In this document: in pieces, positions 15,398-28,524 of the stretch
Layout: each line of letters starts with the position of its first letter
Numbering within the stretch: the first letter of the stretch is position 1
Source: Lithospermum erythrorhizon
Lineage: Eukaryota > Streptophyta > Magnoliopsida > Boraginales > Boraginaceae
Assembly: GCA_019722365.1 (NCBI GenBank)
Contig: JADFUC010000954.1
Location: 2,542,001-2,606,000, forward strand
Direction: 5' to 3'
Length of the DNA stretch: 64,000 nt
Position numbers and translations under genes: made by a program
The notes under the pieces: generated by a model
Told to the model about the DNA's origin: nothing
The model's database searches: none
The model's input: only the letters and a program-made list of their open reading frames with translations

Positions 15398-18300
15398 AAA
15401 AATTTTACTGTACCCATGCCTCATTTCAGACGGCATACGCGATCCCCAATATTTATAAAACTAGCCATATATATTTAATGCGCACTCGTGAGTAGCGGCC
15501 ACAGGTCCTTAACAAAGAATCGTTGATATCATAATAAGGTAAAGATGACATCAGTAGTATGATTACCCAACAATTGCATATAACGTACTAGTTGTATGTC
15601 CTGATGTAGCGTGGGGTGGCGTCAGGCAGGCTCCAGTCAAGGATTTCATCATTCATTTCATATACTACCAGTACCACTAACTACTGAATGTTTTATATCA
15701 CATTGTGGCTCCTCCTTTGTTGGTCCCCTTTAGCTTCATGTGGCTTTGTCCATTTTTCTTGGTTGTATTCCACTACATAATGTATGTATATATGTACATA
15801 TATTTGGACCAGTTAGATTAACGAATTTCCAACCGTACCTAGATATATATTCTCAAAATGGAAATTTTGTTTTCTAAGATATAGTAATTAGTTATTCAAG
15901 ATGAAAAGCGTGGCACTGCTCCTTCCTTATTTCTCCTCTGCCTTTCGTTATATTGCTCGCATAATCGCACAACACACTCGTATTCACTCGTGAATATCTA
16001 AAAATAAAGTAAAGTACAATAAAAAGAATAACACAAGTGGACAGAATCTAATTCAAGCGCTAATCGTGACAGAAGACTTACCGAGGGTAGCTTGCTCCGC
16101 AGCACCCCACTAATACGTGATTACAAATAAGCGACTTATATGAACGTTTTCTCATTCTTTACGCCTCTACTCTACTACTATCCTTCAATGTATAGCAAGT
16201 CTAGGCTCCCCTTTGATTTCATCGTCACACATACCTCCCATCGGCCACAATACTCTCCCAAAGACGCGTGATAACCATATGTTGATAAGCACGATAGCAA
16301 GACTGGTTGTAACATAGCGTTAATAACAATGATATACCCCAAAGCGAGCTTTATAAAAGCATCCTCGGCGATCCAACCTACAAACACAAGATTAAACTCT
16401 CAAAGTATTTGTCCTCACGTAAGAACAAATGCGTAATCCATGTATAATGCAGTTTCCTCGTAGCCTGACAGTTCCGCATACGAGGTTTTATATGGGCTTG
16501 TAGGCACACGGTTTATGGTACACCACATGAATAAAACTCTTTATCTTAAAAATAATAAATTCACACTATCTTTCTTTTTTTTGAGCAAGCCATGTAAGAA
16601 TTCTTCATTTGAGATTCAAAAACTTTTTAATTATATTAATAAACATATCTCCAAAATCTTCTTACACAAAGAGAACATTCCAAAAATAGAATATGAATAT
16701 TCATGTGAAATCTTATAACCAAAAAGATATATGCTACGTATGTGTACTCAGAATTGGTCTTCAAGACTCATCGTATTGTTGAGTTCAGTTTACTGAATAG
16801 TTGTAGCACCATTTCACCCTTCCAGCTTTCGGAAGTCTCGGCCTTAATAAACGCACTTTTCTCCAACCTTTTTTTTCTTAGAGTTCTTTTTATACTATTA
16901 GAGTTTTTCTAGCAACCTTATTTAATTTTTTCATTAGTAAAATGGGTCCCAGTATATATGTTTCATTTTACTTTTATATTAAATACGAACTTTTTAGAAT
17001 TAATGATTTTGTCAATTTAGGTCAAAGTACAAACTATTGAAAACAATTGAGGATTAATAGATATAAACACTCGAAATATCTATATATAAAAAATGAGACG
17101 TCAACCACTCATACATTATATCTTTAGTCTCACAATGGTGGTCAATACCTTTCGAGTGGATTAATAAAGTTTTGAGTTTTATCTATCAATAATCAATTGA
17201 CTTTTTAGTAATAATATATATTGAAATTTGGTTACTAATAACCTAAGAGTTCACTGACGCTGACCCTCATCAAAAAATGTGCTTTTAATTCACCACTATA
17301 TAAACCAAGCCCACCCTGTCACTAATTCATTTTAAAACAAAGGCTCTTGGACTTTATAATAAAGTGTGTTATCTCTTTACAAAAAGGCCCAAACCCATTT
17401 ATTAAATTTAATAATATATAATTTTATAATCAATTAATTTTAATAAAAATATATGATTTTATCCATCTATTGATTAACAATATGACCACAGTAATACATT
17501 GAAGACTAGTATTACAACACACAACATACAAACCAGCATTCATCCTTTCGGCCTCACTTGGTGCTGATATTGTCGAAATTGCTATATACAATACCCCAAA
17601 AACAAGAATTTTAAACGACTCATTTTGGCTCCCTATTCGTAGTTAGGCTTACAAAAAATTGATGCTCGTGAAAGAAATACCATTTCAAAAACACTATTCT
17701 CGTAAGGCCAGATATTGATCCCACATTAGATATTCTCTATCTACTAATAGAGACATCTTAATAATGTTCTACTACTGTTTATAAAGGGTTGGCAACAAGA
17801 GGGTATGAGAGAGAGGAGATATAGATTCATCATGCGCATGTTTGCCATCATATCTCTTCTCAGACTTTTCCTGAAAGCCTTGGGATCTATTGCAGATATT
17901 TTAATCATTAACATAGCCAAACTATAATCATCTTCTTGTAATTGCAGAGGGCCAAAAAGCACAACGAGGGAGGCCAAGAAACAAAGAGAAGACAAAGAGA
18001 TAAAGGAGGAGATAGGACAACCATATATATTTTAATATTGTGAAGTTGCATATCAAAAGGAGAAGCATAAGGGAATAAGAAATTATATAGGGTTTAATAT
18101 ATAAGAGGCCTAGAAGAAGGGGTTTATTCATTTGTTTCTTAGGTTAATTAAGTTGTTCATTTCAAGCTTTCTTTCTTGTTTTTTTTAAAAATTTTAATTT
18201 TATTTTGAAAGGTGCTTTAGGATGATCCTTTGAAGAAAGAGTAAAGGGGAAACCATGAAAAGTTGCTAAAAAGCAAAGAAGTTTGTGAAGGAGAGTAGTA

Positions 18301-18457
18301 TGCCCTAGCTAAAGTGTTTCTTGGAATTTAGAGGGTTATAACTTACGTATAAGTGGAGTCTTTGAGCATATACTTAGCTTTAGGCAATACTTTGGTTATT
18401 ATAAGTATTGATATTGGGATTTTCAAGTGTTCCTTAAAGATATAGCAGCATATAATA
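15398..18457. other. Intergenic DNA and bHLH110 upstream region
   Basis: 15.4-17.5 kb is mixed sequence without a recognised gene. 15950-16850 is less AT-rich and may be an eroded retroelement, but no family motif is visible. 17900-18450 is purine-rich (repeated GGAGGA, AGAGA and AAGAAG words) and is likely promoter and 5' leader of the bHLH gene starting at 18458. Confidence 0.4.
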
Positions 18458-21400
18458 ATGGAATTCAAAAAATATTCACCACCACTAACATCAATGTAAG
18501 TTCAAGATCAGCATGCTGTTGGCTCTCTTCCTTTAGTCACTAATTCCTTCAAGGCAGTTGAGCCACCTTTTCATACCTCACCCCCATTAGTACTTATCTT
18601 GTAAGTTTCTTTAATTTAATTCCTTTGTTCCTTAGCTTCTTCCTAGCCTTCTTGGCATGTGTAAACCAGTTATTTTTTAAGTTACATCTGCATAAATCAT
18701 TATTAATATCTTCACTTCCTTACTTTTGTTTATTCTTTCTTTGAGTAGATCTGAATATTCAGTTCATATACAAATTTGTTTTTTTTTTTTAACATTTCAT
18801 TTTCTTGATTAATTGGTGTTTTTTTTCATTAATACCATATAAATAGAGAGAGCAAGAAGTAGTATTCTTCTATTAACCACTTAACCTAATTATTGTTCTT
18901 GAAATGGTATGTATGTATTCCACTAATAATCACAGAAAAAGGCAATCCAATACATAAGAGTTAGAAATAAGCTAAGGTTGAGATGGATAACTTTAAATGT
19001 ATTGGCCACTTCATCAAATGATAAATTTGTTATTACTCTGTGCAGGAATAATAGTAGCTTCGATATTAATGCATGTTCCAACTTGAGAGATTCATGGCAT
19101 GAAACAAATAGTAACAATATGCTACTATCTTCACTCAATAGTACCATGATGGTGAATGCACAAGATTTGATATTCCACATGAAGAATAATGAAAAAAGAG
19201 ATCCAAATCAGTTAGAGGCAGATTTATTAATGCTGAGAAACTTGTCTAGTAGTTCATCATCTTATAATCAAATGAATAATGGTTATCATCAACTATGCTT
19301 GGAGGAATCATCCAATACTCCATTGAGTTCATCAAGTAGAAGTTTCCAGAGTTATCCTTCAATAAATGTTTCCAATTTCAATCATCAAACATTGACTTCA
19401 GCAAATTCCAGCACCTCTTTGGACATGAATTTGCAGTCTATGGATCTTAGGAACTCTTCAAGATTTAGTGATGAGGGATTTGGTCTCTCATATGGCTTTG
19501 ATCAGCATATGATGATGCAATCTAGTAGTCAAATAAAGCCATTACTTATCTCCAATAATATACGTACTACTCTCTTTTTTCCAATTTTTTTGCCTAGTTA
19601 ATAAAGCAAAATTTTATATGGTAAGTGATAGGGAATGAATGAAAATGATTAGCCGTTAAAAATTCATTTTATTCCTTAATTTACCTCAACAGTGAAACTC
19701 ATTTAATTTATTTGTGCATGATTAGATCAAACTAATGAGTTCCTTTATATTATATGGTCGATCCGTTAGGGAACGTAACATTAAATAAAATCAAGTCTAA
19801 TAAATAGTCAAATAATGTTCATGATGACTAATTCCATATATAATTATATACTATCAGGAAAACCCAGAATTATAAGTTCAAGTTATTTTCAAAGTAAATA
19901 AAGAAATTGGTGAAGCTTTAATCATTATTGTTATGAACATTATTATTCTAAACAATTTGATAGAGTATATACCTTTAACTATATAAATGATTGTTTAGAT
20001 TAAAAATTTATTATATGAGTTATACATTTGCAAGAAAAGATTCAGAACATTTTTGTGGAAGTTCTAAAAAAGTGATTACCTCTAATTAATGTTATCTAAA
20101 GAAAAAATTTTAGCCATATCCTCGATAAAAGCTTATTTCGAATTTAAACAATCATTTTATGTTCATACGAATAAATAAATATCCAAAAATATAAAAATAT
20201 AAGTACAAAATTTCTTCCAAGATAGAAAGTTTAGCATTTGGACGAAACTCAATAAGAAAGCCATGATTGCTTCCCAATTTTCCCTTTTCAAGTGAAACTT
20301 CACAAAAGTGAAGTCCTTTCTTCTTCAACCTCAAAGGATGCATGTTTCAACTTTAAACATTTATGCGCATCTTTATATGGTTTTATTTTCCTTTTTCCTT
20401 TTCAGAAATTCAGTCTTTTTTCAAGGAATTGTTTTTAGAAAAGCTAAACTTTATTACTGTTTACATATTGAACATATCATCCTTTAGCAATGGGGTATAT
20501 GATTCAAAAAGATCTAATGTCATGTTGGAACCTAAGGGACCTCATCAAACAGCTACCAAGAAATCGAGAACGGATTCACGCGCCTCTTGCCCTCCATTTA
20601 AGGTAATCAATCAAAATTATTTGAGGTAATCACTAAAAGATATAATTGTCGATTTGATCTATTATTGTAAGATAAAAATAAAATTTAATTTTGTATAATT
20701 ACATTGTTACACATTAGTCCTAAAAAATTATATAAATATTGTAGTATGGTTCCCGAGAATTGTTTAAATTTAGATGGAAAAATATAAGTGGAGATACTTT
20801 TGGTCAGATAATTACATCATACACATTAGTCCTTAAATGGAATTCTAAGCAAAATATCGTAAGCATTTATCTCCTTTAATTAATGTAATCTGTTGGGTTC
20901 TGACGAAAAAATATAAGTGGAGATACTTTGGCGATTATAAAGATTGGCTTATCGATATAATTATGCTATTTATGCCAAAAATAACCTCCAATGGTATTTC
21001 ATCGTCCAAATCTTATATTTTTGTTAGTCGGGGACAATGCATGTTGAAACATTTATGTCACTTTCAATTCGTTGATTGATTTATAACATTGTAACTATCT
21101 AAGTTTAAACTATCATTTGATCCTATTATTTGGGACCAAATAATAGGTAATTGACTAATATAGAGCCAAAATGTAGTTTGAGAAAATTTATTATGAGACC
21201 ATTTTAATAATTCATTCCATGAAAACTGTATAGTTTTGATTTTTACAAAAATTTAAAAATAATATTTTAAGACTACTTAAAGTTGGTCTATTTCCTAAAA
21301 TACATATAAAGATTGGTCAAATATATAGGACAAGTTATGAAAAATTAAGAAAATAGTGAAAATAGACAATCTTCATGAATGGAGGGAATAATTACTTCAA

Positions 21401-24096
21401 ATTCTTAATCTACAAATGAATTTTCATTTTAAAATATCATATATTCATTTCATATATACACATATATACTAAGCTATAATAATCTATCCATTTACGTTTG
21501 TGCTATTCGATCATGGGCTCCGTAATGGCGAATCAAAATTTTATAGGATCAAGTAATTATATTATATAAATGAAGAAAAATATACAAAAAATTTAGAGGG
21601 CAAACAAATTAATTTCAATAAACGAATAAAGAAATTCTATTTTGTAATAATAAAAATATAATTTTCAAAATTTTAAGATAGTCAATACCTTCCCAAGTTC
21701 CTCTACTGGGTCGGTGGAATTAAATTCTTGTTCTTTAACTTATACTCTTGAGACACATACATAATCAATAATGAAATAATGAATTGTTATACTACCTTTT
21801 ATTATGACATCTAAAACAGGTTAAAAAGGAGAAATTAGGAGATAGAATTTCGGCTCTCCAACAAATGGTGTCACCTTTCGGCAAGGTAATTATTTTATAC
21901 TCCCTCAATTTCAAAAAAAAATTGCGTCTTTAATTTTGATGATTTATTACCTAGTAAATCCGAGATTAAATATATATATATATATATATATTATATAATA
22001 TGGAGTATTTAATAAAAATATATCAAAAGATAGTATTTAAAATCCTTGTAATGATAAGGATTAATTTTAAAAAATATATTATTAACACGGTAGTTTAATT
22101 AAAATTAAAATTATATGTCAATTAAGGTAAGAACATTTGTCAATTGTGACTATCATTATTATTAGAAGATAAATTGGACGGTCCATTTTTTAATAAAAGT
22201 ATGAAATCGTCACACTAACGATGCATCGAAAAACGAATGTTGAGCGGTCCTTTTTTGTACAGAAGATTTCGTAATTTATTGGAACATGGTATGAAATGCA
22301 AATGTAACTTTGTTTTCTGTTCTTACTTATATAGATAGATTTGATCAACTCATTCTTGAGACCTCTTTATTTGTCAGCTTCGTTCTCGGGTAATAATAGC
22401 TTGAGCATACTTGGGGGAAATTAAATGATCAAATGAAGTAGGAAATTTCCATTCAAACTAGCACTAACAAATCGAAATAAATCTGCTTCCACAATTGATT
22501 CATTTAATTGGAAAACCTCACAGACGGATACTGCATCTGTGCTGATGGAGGCTATCGGGTACATCAAATTCCTCCAAAACCAAGTAGAGGTATGTACATT
22601 ATTATATACTATATATCTCATTGCAATATTATATTATTATATATAAAGAATCTTGTATGATTCACGTGTGGTCATAAGTTTTGGACACGCGCGGGGCTTT
22701 TTTTTTAAATTCGATAAATTAATACTCAATTATTTAATAAATTCTTTAAGATAAATTCAATAAATTAATAATAGATTCTTTAATAAACTCTCTAAGATAA
22801 TATTCTTGCCTAGCCTCCCCACTTCTGATAAGGCGCTGATTTTTTACAAATTAACATCGACAAGTAGTTTCGATAAAATTAATACGATTATTTAAATAAA
22901 CTCTCTAATATTTTGTCGGGACCTTTACTCGCTGATAGGGTGCTGTTAATAATTGCTTTTTTCGCCTTTTCATTTTTTTTAATTTTTTTTTCAATTATCA
23001 ACTACAGTGATGCTTTGATAAATTAATACTCGATTTTGCAATTATATGCGTAGGGTTTTTTTTTTGTTTTTTTTTTCCTTTTTGGTGTTTTTTTTTTGGC
23101 TTCTCGATAAATAAATACCAATTATTTACTCAAGAGCACATGTATTTGCCCGACTTGGGATAGGGTGCTAAATTAATCATTCATTTTTTTTATAATTATC
23201 ATCTACAGTATAAGCTCGATAAATTAATAGTCGATTATTTAATAAAATCTCTAATATAATATTTTGGCCGGTCCCAACTCGGGGATAGGGTGCTAAATTA
23301 ATAACCTTTTTTTGATATTTTTTTTTCTTTTTTTTTTGAAACTCGATATATTAATACTTGATTATTTAATAAATTCTCTACGATTTTTGAAATTATCAAC
23401 TACAATAGAAACTCGGCGACTTAATTATCTCGATTATTTAATAAACTCTCTAAGATAGGAGTAATATTTTTGGTCAGTCCCGACTCGGGGATAGGGTGCT
23501 AAATTAATAATTCGTTAAAATTATAAGATGATATATTTTGATAATTCAGCTAAGTTTAAGCAACTCCAATTTTAATTGAACCGTTTTTTATGTCATTATG
23601 CAATTAAGTTGTGTGGATTACTAATACTTAACGGTCATTATTTTGCAACTTCATCTATCTTATTTTAAGCATTTCAAATACTTTTGAAGTTCATGAACTA
23701 TGTAAAACTATTACAAAACTAATGTTGGCCGGTCGTTAATATTTTAATGATATTATAAATAGCTTAGTCCCGTATTTCATTTAATAATAATATTTTTGAC
23801 CGTTTCCTCCTTAGCTAGTAATTATTATAATTTCATTGTGACTCTTATCATAGTACGTACTTATTAGTTATCATATGATTTGTTTGTGCATGCAGACCCT
23901 TAGTGTGCCATACATGAAGTCAAATAACAAGGACAATAGTAAGGCTGTGCATGATCCAAATGGAAATAATGAAGAACCAAAGAGAGATCTTAGAAGCCGA
24001 GGGCTTTGCTTGCTGCCTTTGTCTTGCTTGTCCTATGTCACCGACGGCGGTGGAGTAGTTTGTTGGCCTCCACATAATTTTGGTGGAGGCTTTTGA
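18458..24096 (+). CDS. bHLH110: bHLH110-type transcription factor
   Basis: Exons: 18458-18495 (or to 18600), 19046-19563, probably 20406-20602, 21820-21885, 22524-22589 and 23896-24096. With the short first exon they sum to 1086 nt, 361 residues. The C-terminus is diagnostic: SCPPFK, KKEKLGDRISALQQMVSPFG, KTDTASVLMEAIGYIKFLQ, NQVETLSVPYMKS, then DLRSRGLCLLPLSCLSYVT. This is the atypical bHLH subfamily whose basic region lacks the classical E-box Glu, so it is expected to be a nuclear regulator with non-canonical DNA contacts. The N-terminal part is Ser/Asn-rich and aligns loosely with bHLH110 (SSFDINACSNLRDSW, NAQDLIFHM). The first exon has an in-frame TAA at 18497-18499 unless the GTAAGT donor at 18496 is used. 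The exon 2/3 junction is the least certain: 19563/20406 is the only phase-compatible pair I found, and it adds residues the family usually lacks. Confidence 0.88.
21300..21392. mobile_element. MITE fragment in bHLH110 intron 3
   Basis: AAGATTGGTCAAATATATAG through GACAATCTTCATGAATGGAGGGAATAATTA; nearly the same as the window's first 97 bases. Same family and orientation. Confidence 0.6.
21898..22200. mobile_element. MITE in bHLH110 intron 4
   Basis: Starts TACTCCCTCAATTTCAAAAA 12 bp after a splice donor and ends near GGACGGTCCATTTTTTAATA. It contains a run of TA dinucleotides (21971-21991). Degenerate at the right end. Confidence 0.55.
22700..23515 (+). repeat. Tandem degenerate array of pogo-terminus-like units in bHLH110 intron 5
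   Basis: Roughly five units of 130-190 bp follow one another. Each has CTCGATAAATTAATA-like, then ATTATTTAATAAACTCTCTA, then GGTCCCGACTCGGGGATAGG and GTGCTAAATTAATAA, then a T-run and ATAATTATCAACTACAGT. The words match the subterminal region of pogo/Lemi1-like elements such as the intact copy at 7720-8441, but here head-to-tail and without closed ends. Confidence 0.7.
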
Positions 24097-24616
24097 ATCC
24101 CACTTGGTTGCGTAAGAGGATATTTTTTCCTTTCTCGGAATCAAATCGTCCCATATATTTGATTCCGCGATAGGAAAAGGTATCCTCAATTTCCTTATCA
24201 AGTAACCATTTGAATTAGCAAGTAGCTAGCTAAGTGATTAACTATACTGGCTTTGATGATTTAACTGTTGCTTATACTAGCTACTTAGTATCTTCATTTG
24301 CTTGGATGGAACAAACTTGGCCATTCCTAGAAGAAAAGTTGTACTAGAATGGACCACGTTTGATCCATTTAGTTTTTACCTAGCCTGTTTAAACATTGTG
24401 GTTTGGTAGTTAATTATTTGGGAATCACTTCTTTAACATTCAGTTTAATTTCATATATTTAAGAAATGAGTTTTATCACTATTCAATTTGGATGAGTTTT
24501 AAGGAAGAATGGGCTATGTTTGTTACTCAATAACTCTAGACCTCTAGTGTCACTATTCATAGTCCATTAATTATAGTGTCCAAGACTATTTTCGCTTTGA
24601 GGCCGAAATAAAATAG

Positions 24617-24889
24617 AAAATTGATCGAATAGCACCTCTTTGACGATTTTTTTATTTTTAATATTCTTTTTCTATTTTGCCTGGGTTAGCACCTAAGTAA
24701 TTCTATCAATTGGGTTTAAAATGCTTAATTTAAAAATCTATCATCTCCTTCTTGACTAATTAAAAGGAGATTGTGAATTTTTAATAGGTTATATTTGCAT
24801 AATCGATGAGGAGTACGTTATTTGACAAAAGAATTGTGGAAGAAGAGTTAAATTAAAAATCGTCGAAGATGCTATTTTATCAATTTTTT
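24617..24889. mobile_element. MITE-like element with about 35-bp inverted ends
   Basis: Left AAAATTGATCGAATAGCACC then TTTGACGATTTTT; right AAAAATCGTCGAAGATGCTA then TTTTATCAATTTTT is its inverted counterpart. It lies about 0.5 kb downstream of the bHLH110 stop. Non-coding. Confidence 0.65.
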
Positions 24890-25784
24890 GGAAAAAAAAT
24901 GTACAATAATAGGCCCAAATGAACATGAATATTGAATATTTTAACCTTCCAATTTATTTTAATCGACTTTTCTACATATCAGAAATTTTTATCTTCACCA
25001 TTTTTAGTTATATTATTAAAAAGTTAATATTATGAAAATATTTTAAAAGTTAATTCAATTATATAATTATATTTTTTAATAACGAATACCACAATCAATA
25101 ACAAATTCACTTTAAAAATTCAAACAATAATTAAATTTTATTGGAGGGCGTATGATCATTCTCATAAGTCATATACTCCTTACCTTAATCAGAAGTTTCC
25201 AACAAAAATGGCCAGTCAACTAAACTCTATCTTTGATCTATATGACTTATGACTATATCTGGTAAATTATCATCTCATCTCTGAATCTCTGATCAATATT
25301 CAGTGCCAAAGATAGGCAATTCAACTGGTCAATTATGATCTCACCTTCTTATAGTAGAAACTAGAAATACAAGAGGCCAAATGAAGAATCTTGCATCTTT
25401 GTGGTCCCTGGATTTTGCAAATGAAGTCCCTCAATTTTAAGGAATTCGTATTTCATGAGGTATAAATAGAACCTTATCGGTTATCAAGACCACATTCGGT
25501 GGGTGTTTGACACGTGGACGTTTCATGTTTTCTTTTCCAGCTCTCGTGTCAGTTAGCTTCTCCGGCAATAATGTTTCAACCTTTTTTGTGTAATGTCAAT
25601 AATACCCTTTAGGAGTATTTTTATAATATTTTCACCTACTTAATTGCATAAGGTATTAGGGAGTACTACTCAATAAATGTCATTATCCTAATGATAATAC
25701 TGAGCACTCTGATAATAATATTCCAGCTACCTCTTTTATTTATTTTGGTTGGTTCCAACTTACTCTCTACTAATGGATAGTTGG
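24890..25784. other. Intergenic DNA, no gene recognised
   Basis: AT-rich with no supported open frame, RNA gene or element. Confidence 0.4.
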
Positions 25785-26060
25785 TAAATCAAAAACTACC
25801 ATTACTCTTTCTTTTATCGGGTATGAATGGATCAATTTGATTTACATCCGATCGGTCACACGAGCCTTTTTTAATATAGTTTATCATAAAAATTTAAGTG
25901 TAATCCCCTACTAATGAAGAACTGGTGAAAAATCAAAAACTACCATTACTTTCTTTTATCAGTCTCGAATGATCAATTTTGATTTACGCCGATTTACGTC
26001 CGTCTGGCTACACGGTAGTCTTTTCTAGTATGATTTACTATAAAAATTTAGGGTGTAAAA
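25785..26060 (+). repeat. Direct duplication of about 125 bp
   Basis: 25785-25910 and 25921-26060 share AAATCAAAAACTACCATTAC, TTTCTTTTATC, GATCAATTTGATTTAC, CCGAT/GTCCG(A/T) and TATAAAAATTTA in the same order, with scattered differences. Part of an old tandem duplication or two adjacent element copies. Confidence 0.7.
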
Positions 26061-26480
26061 TTACTAGTCTGTCTCCCCTATTTACAAGTATAGTATTTGA
26101 GCAATTCTTATTTAGTAGAAAAATAATCATTTCACAGCTTTTTGTTACGGTTTGATGTGCTTTTAGTCCTTCTCTCCCCTACTGACGCGTTTTCAGACGC
26201 TATCGTCAACCAAATCTATCATATCCACACTGATTTAGCAACGGTTTCGAATTTCCGTTACAAAAGATTTCCAATTAAAATAAAGGCTAATTCACTTTTT
26301 TGTCCATATACTATCGCTAATTTTCTACGGCTCTTATATTATCCTCGTTTTTTCACCATTGGGCCCCTCGAATCCCTATACTATTGAATTTCTCGCATAA
26401 AACGACTATTTCATTTCTTAACACCTGGGCTAAAAGTATAGAAGATATTTTACATAATTAAAATAAAATATCACACTTTT
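26061..26480. repeat. Dispersed repeat shared with about 42240-42350
   Basis: CCCCTATTTACAAGTATAGT..AAAAATAATCATTTCA..GATGTGCTTTTAGTCC here corresponds to CCCCTTCTATTTGTAAGTTT..AAAATAGTCATTTCA..CAGTGTGCTTTTAGTCCC at 42246-42350. No coding sequence or terminal structure was identified. Confidence 0.5.
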
Positions 26481-27599
26481 TTTTAACACACTCCAATTTA
26501 TCCCCATCTCCCCGCCTAAATTTTGGCCAAACTGACCAACCCTATTCCTTCTTTCTCTCTTCAACACAACCCATCCTATTTCCCCATCCCACAACCCCTA
26601 CAATACTGCCCTGTACCCCTCACTCCCAAGAACCCCCTCACCCTGCCCCTGCCCACAATCCCCACTCCACTCCCTCTACCTCCCCTCAGTCCACAGCCCC
26701 CACCCCCGTCCCCTGTCACGAAGAAATGCTAGCAATGAACATACCCAAAACCTTTAGAATGAGCTCACCTCACTTTGAAAGAGTCCAGCTCATCTCCTGT
26801 TAGTTTGTCTCCAATTCCCTCCTGTTAGTTTCCCGTAATTCATTCATTTGCGTTAACTCCATGCCCTTCACTTTTATTTTGAAACTCAAACCCCCATTAT
26901 TTATTTCACCTTTCATTTGTTTAACAAAATGAAAATGGAATGTGTACCGTTGGATCTAATATTGTGTGACTTGGTAGAATCTTGAACGTGACTGTATGGA
27001 GCAGAAGATAGAAATAGGAGAGATCTAAATTCACTTTGAAATGCTTTCAATATAAAAAAAACCATCTTTTCTTGATCCCATCACTTAATAATTTATAACA
27101 TAACTAATCAGAAACCAATTATTTTGCTGAAATCAAAATTGCAGAAAAATATCAAAATTGCTGAAATCAAGATCCAATTTTTTTTGCTGAAATCAAAATT
27201 GCAGAAGCTGAGGTCCGATGACTTCTCAGGTAGGGCAGCGGTAGGGGTTGTACGGTGGAGGCGGAGGGCGAGCGGGGGTTGTGGCAGTGCAGAAGCGGCC
27301 ATACAAGCAAGGCGATGTGACGCTAAAGTTTCTTGAAAAGCAGGCGGCGTAGTGACGCCAAGTAAAGTTAACAAAGTCATTGGCGCTTTTATTTTAATTA
27401 TTTAAAAAATAATTTATGCTTTAGTTAAGTTTAAGATACGACAAAATACTATTTTTTACGTAAATTGATAATATGCGACTCGTAGATCATGTTTAAAAAA
27501 ACTAATAATATAGAAACCAATTAAAAAATTAAACGATAATATAATAACCAAAAATTAAATTAGCCTAAAATAAATGAATAAAGTAAAAAGGATATAATG
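26481..27599. other. Gene-free stretch with a C-rich tract and short internal repeats
   Basis: 26540-26730 is a strongly C-rich, G-poor strand (CCCCT/CCCAC words). 27120-27210 repeats GCTGAAATCAAAATTGCAGA three times with variation, followed by a short G-rich block (27220-27330). I see no gene here. Confidence 0.4.
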
Positions 27600-28060
27600 A
27601 TCATTTCACATCCAGAATGTCACAGAATGGAATCTTAGACTTCCATACAAATCCATCAATGTCAAAATGTCACACTATGGAACAGTTTTTCCTCTTCATC
27701 ACATCACCTCATTTATGCAATAATAATAATAATATCTTCACTCTCAAGACTTCAAACCCATCTTCTCTCTCACACAATTTCATCTCTCCTTTATCCAATT
27801 TCAGTCGCTAACTATCCCTTCATCTCTCCACCCAATTCTGTTACCCTTTTTTTAGTACAATAAAACTTTTATTTTATTCATTACTTTTAGAGGAAAGAAC
27901 AAATATTTACTCTTTTTTTATATAAAGATATGATATTTTCTTGAAAATAATTTGTGGGTAGTTTATAACTTTGTTTAATAAGTTCTTGCTTTTGATTATT
28001 GAAATAAACAATTTTTTGTGTGTGTTTTGAGTTCAAGAGCTTCTAAGGCAGACCTTGAGG
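27600..28060 (+). promoter_or_regulatory. Probable promoter/5' leader start of the BBD nuclease gene
   Basis: 27650-27840 is pyrimidine-rich (TCTCTCTCACACAATTTCAT, TCATCTCTCC), the Y-patch type often found at plant transcription starts. A GAGGTGAGAATC donor-like site follows at about 28060, and the coding start lies at 29010 directly after a CAG, so a 5' UTR intron of about 0.95 kb is plausible. No clear TATA box was chosen. Inference only. Confidence 0.45.
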
Positions 28061-28524
28061 TGAGAATCAACGATCTTATGTAGTTATATAAATACTCCTG
28101 CAGCTAAATAATTTACTTTTAATGTTTGTTTCTTTTATTTTTTGTATGTATCTGTACTTTATTTCAGATAATAATAAATGATTATTTGATTTTTGTTGTT
28201 GCATATTTTAGCTAAATAATTATGTATGTTGTGATGGGTTAATTGTACATCTGTAGTAAAAATAGTACTTTTTGGCTAAGAGGTGAGTAGATTTAGAAGA
28301 ATTGAGGAAGATTCTTCTTATTCTAGTGTCAGATGTGGTCCTAATTATTTGTCGCATAGTTAATACTCTACTCAGTTTCTTAATACCGTATAAAAGTATA
28401 GATGTGGTATTGTCATTGGTGATGGAAGCCCAACATAGTCTTTCTTCGTTGAAAGTTCAACGTATAAGTCATTCAATATTTCGATTTTTTACCATGAGTT
28501 ACAGCACTTTGTTATAGTACTACC

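Noticed and set aside
16069..16090. GTGACAGAAGACTTACC, considered as miR156-like
   Set aside because: Diverges from the mature miRNA after ten bases, and no complementary arm is nearby.
26523..26732. Open frame rich in Pro, Leu and Pro-Thr
   Set aside because: It is simply the translation of a C-rich tract; no family motif and no splice context support it.
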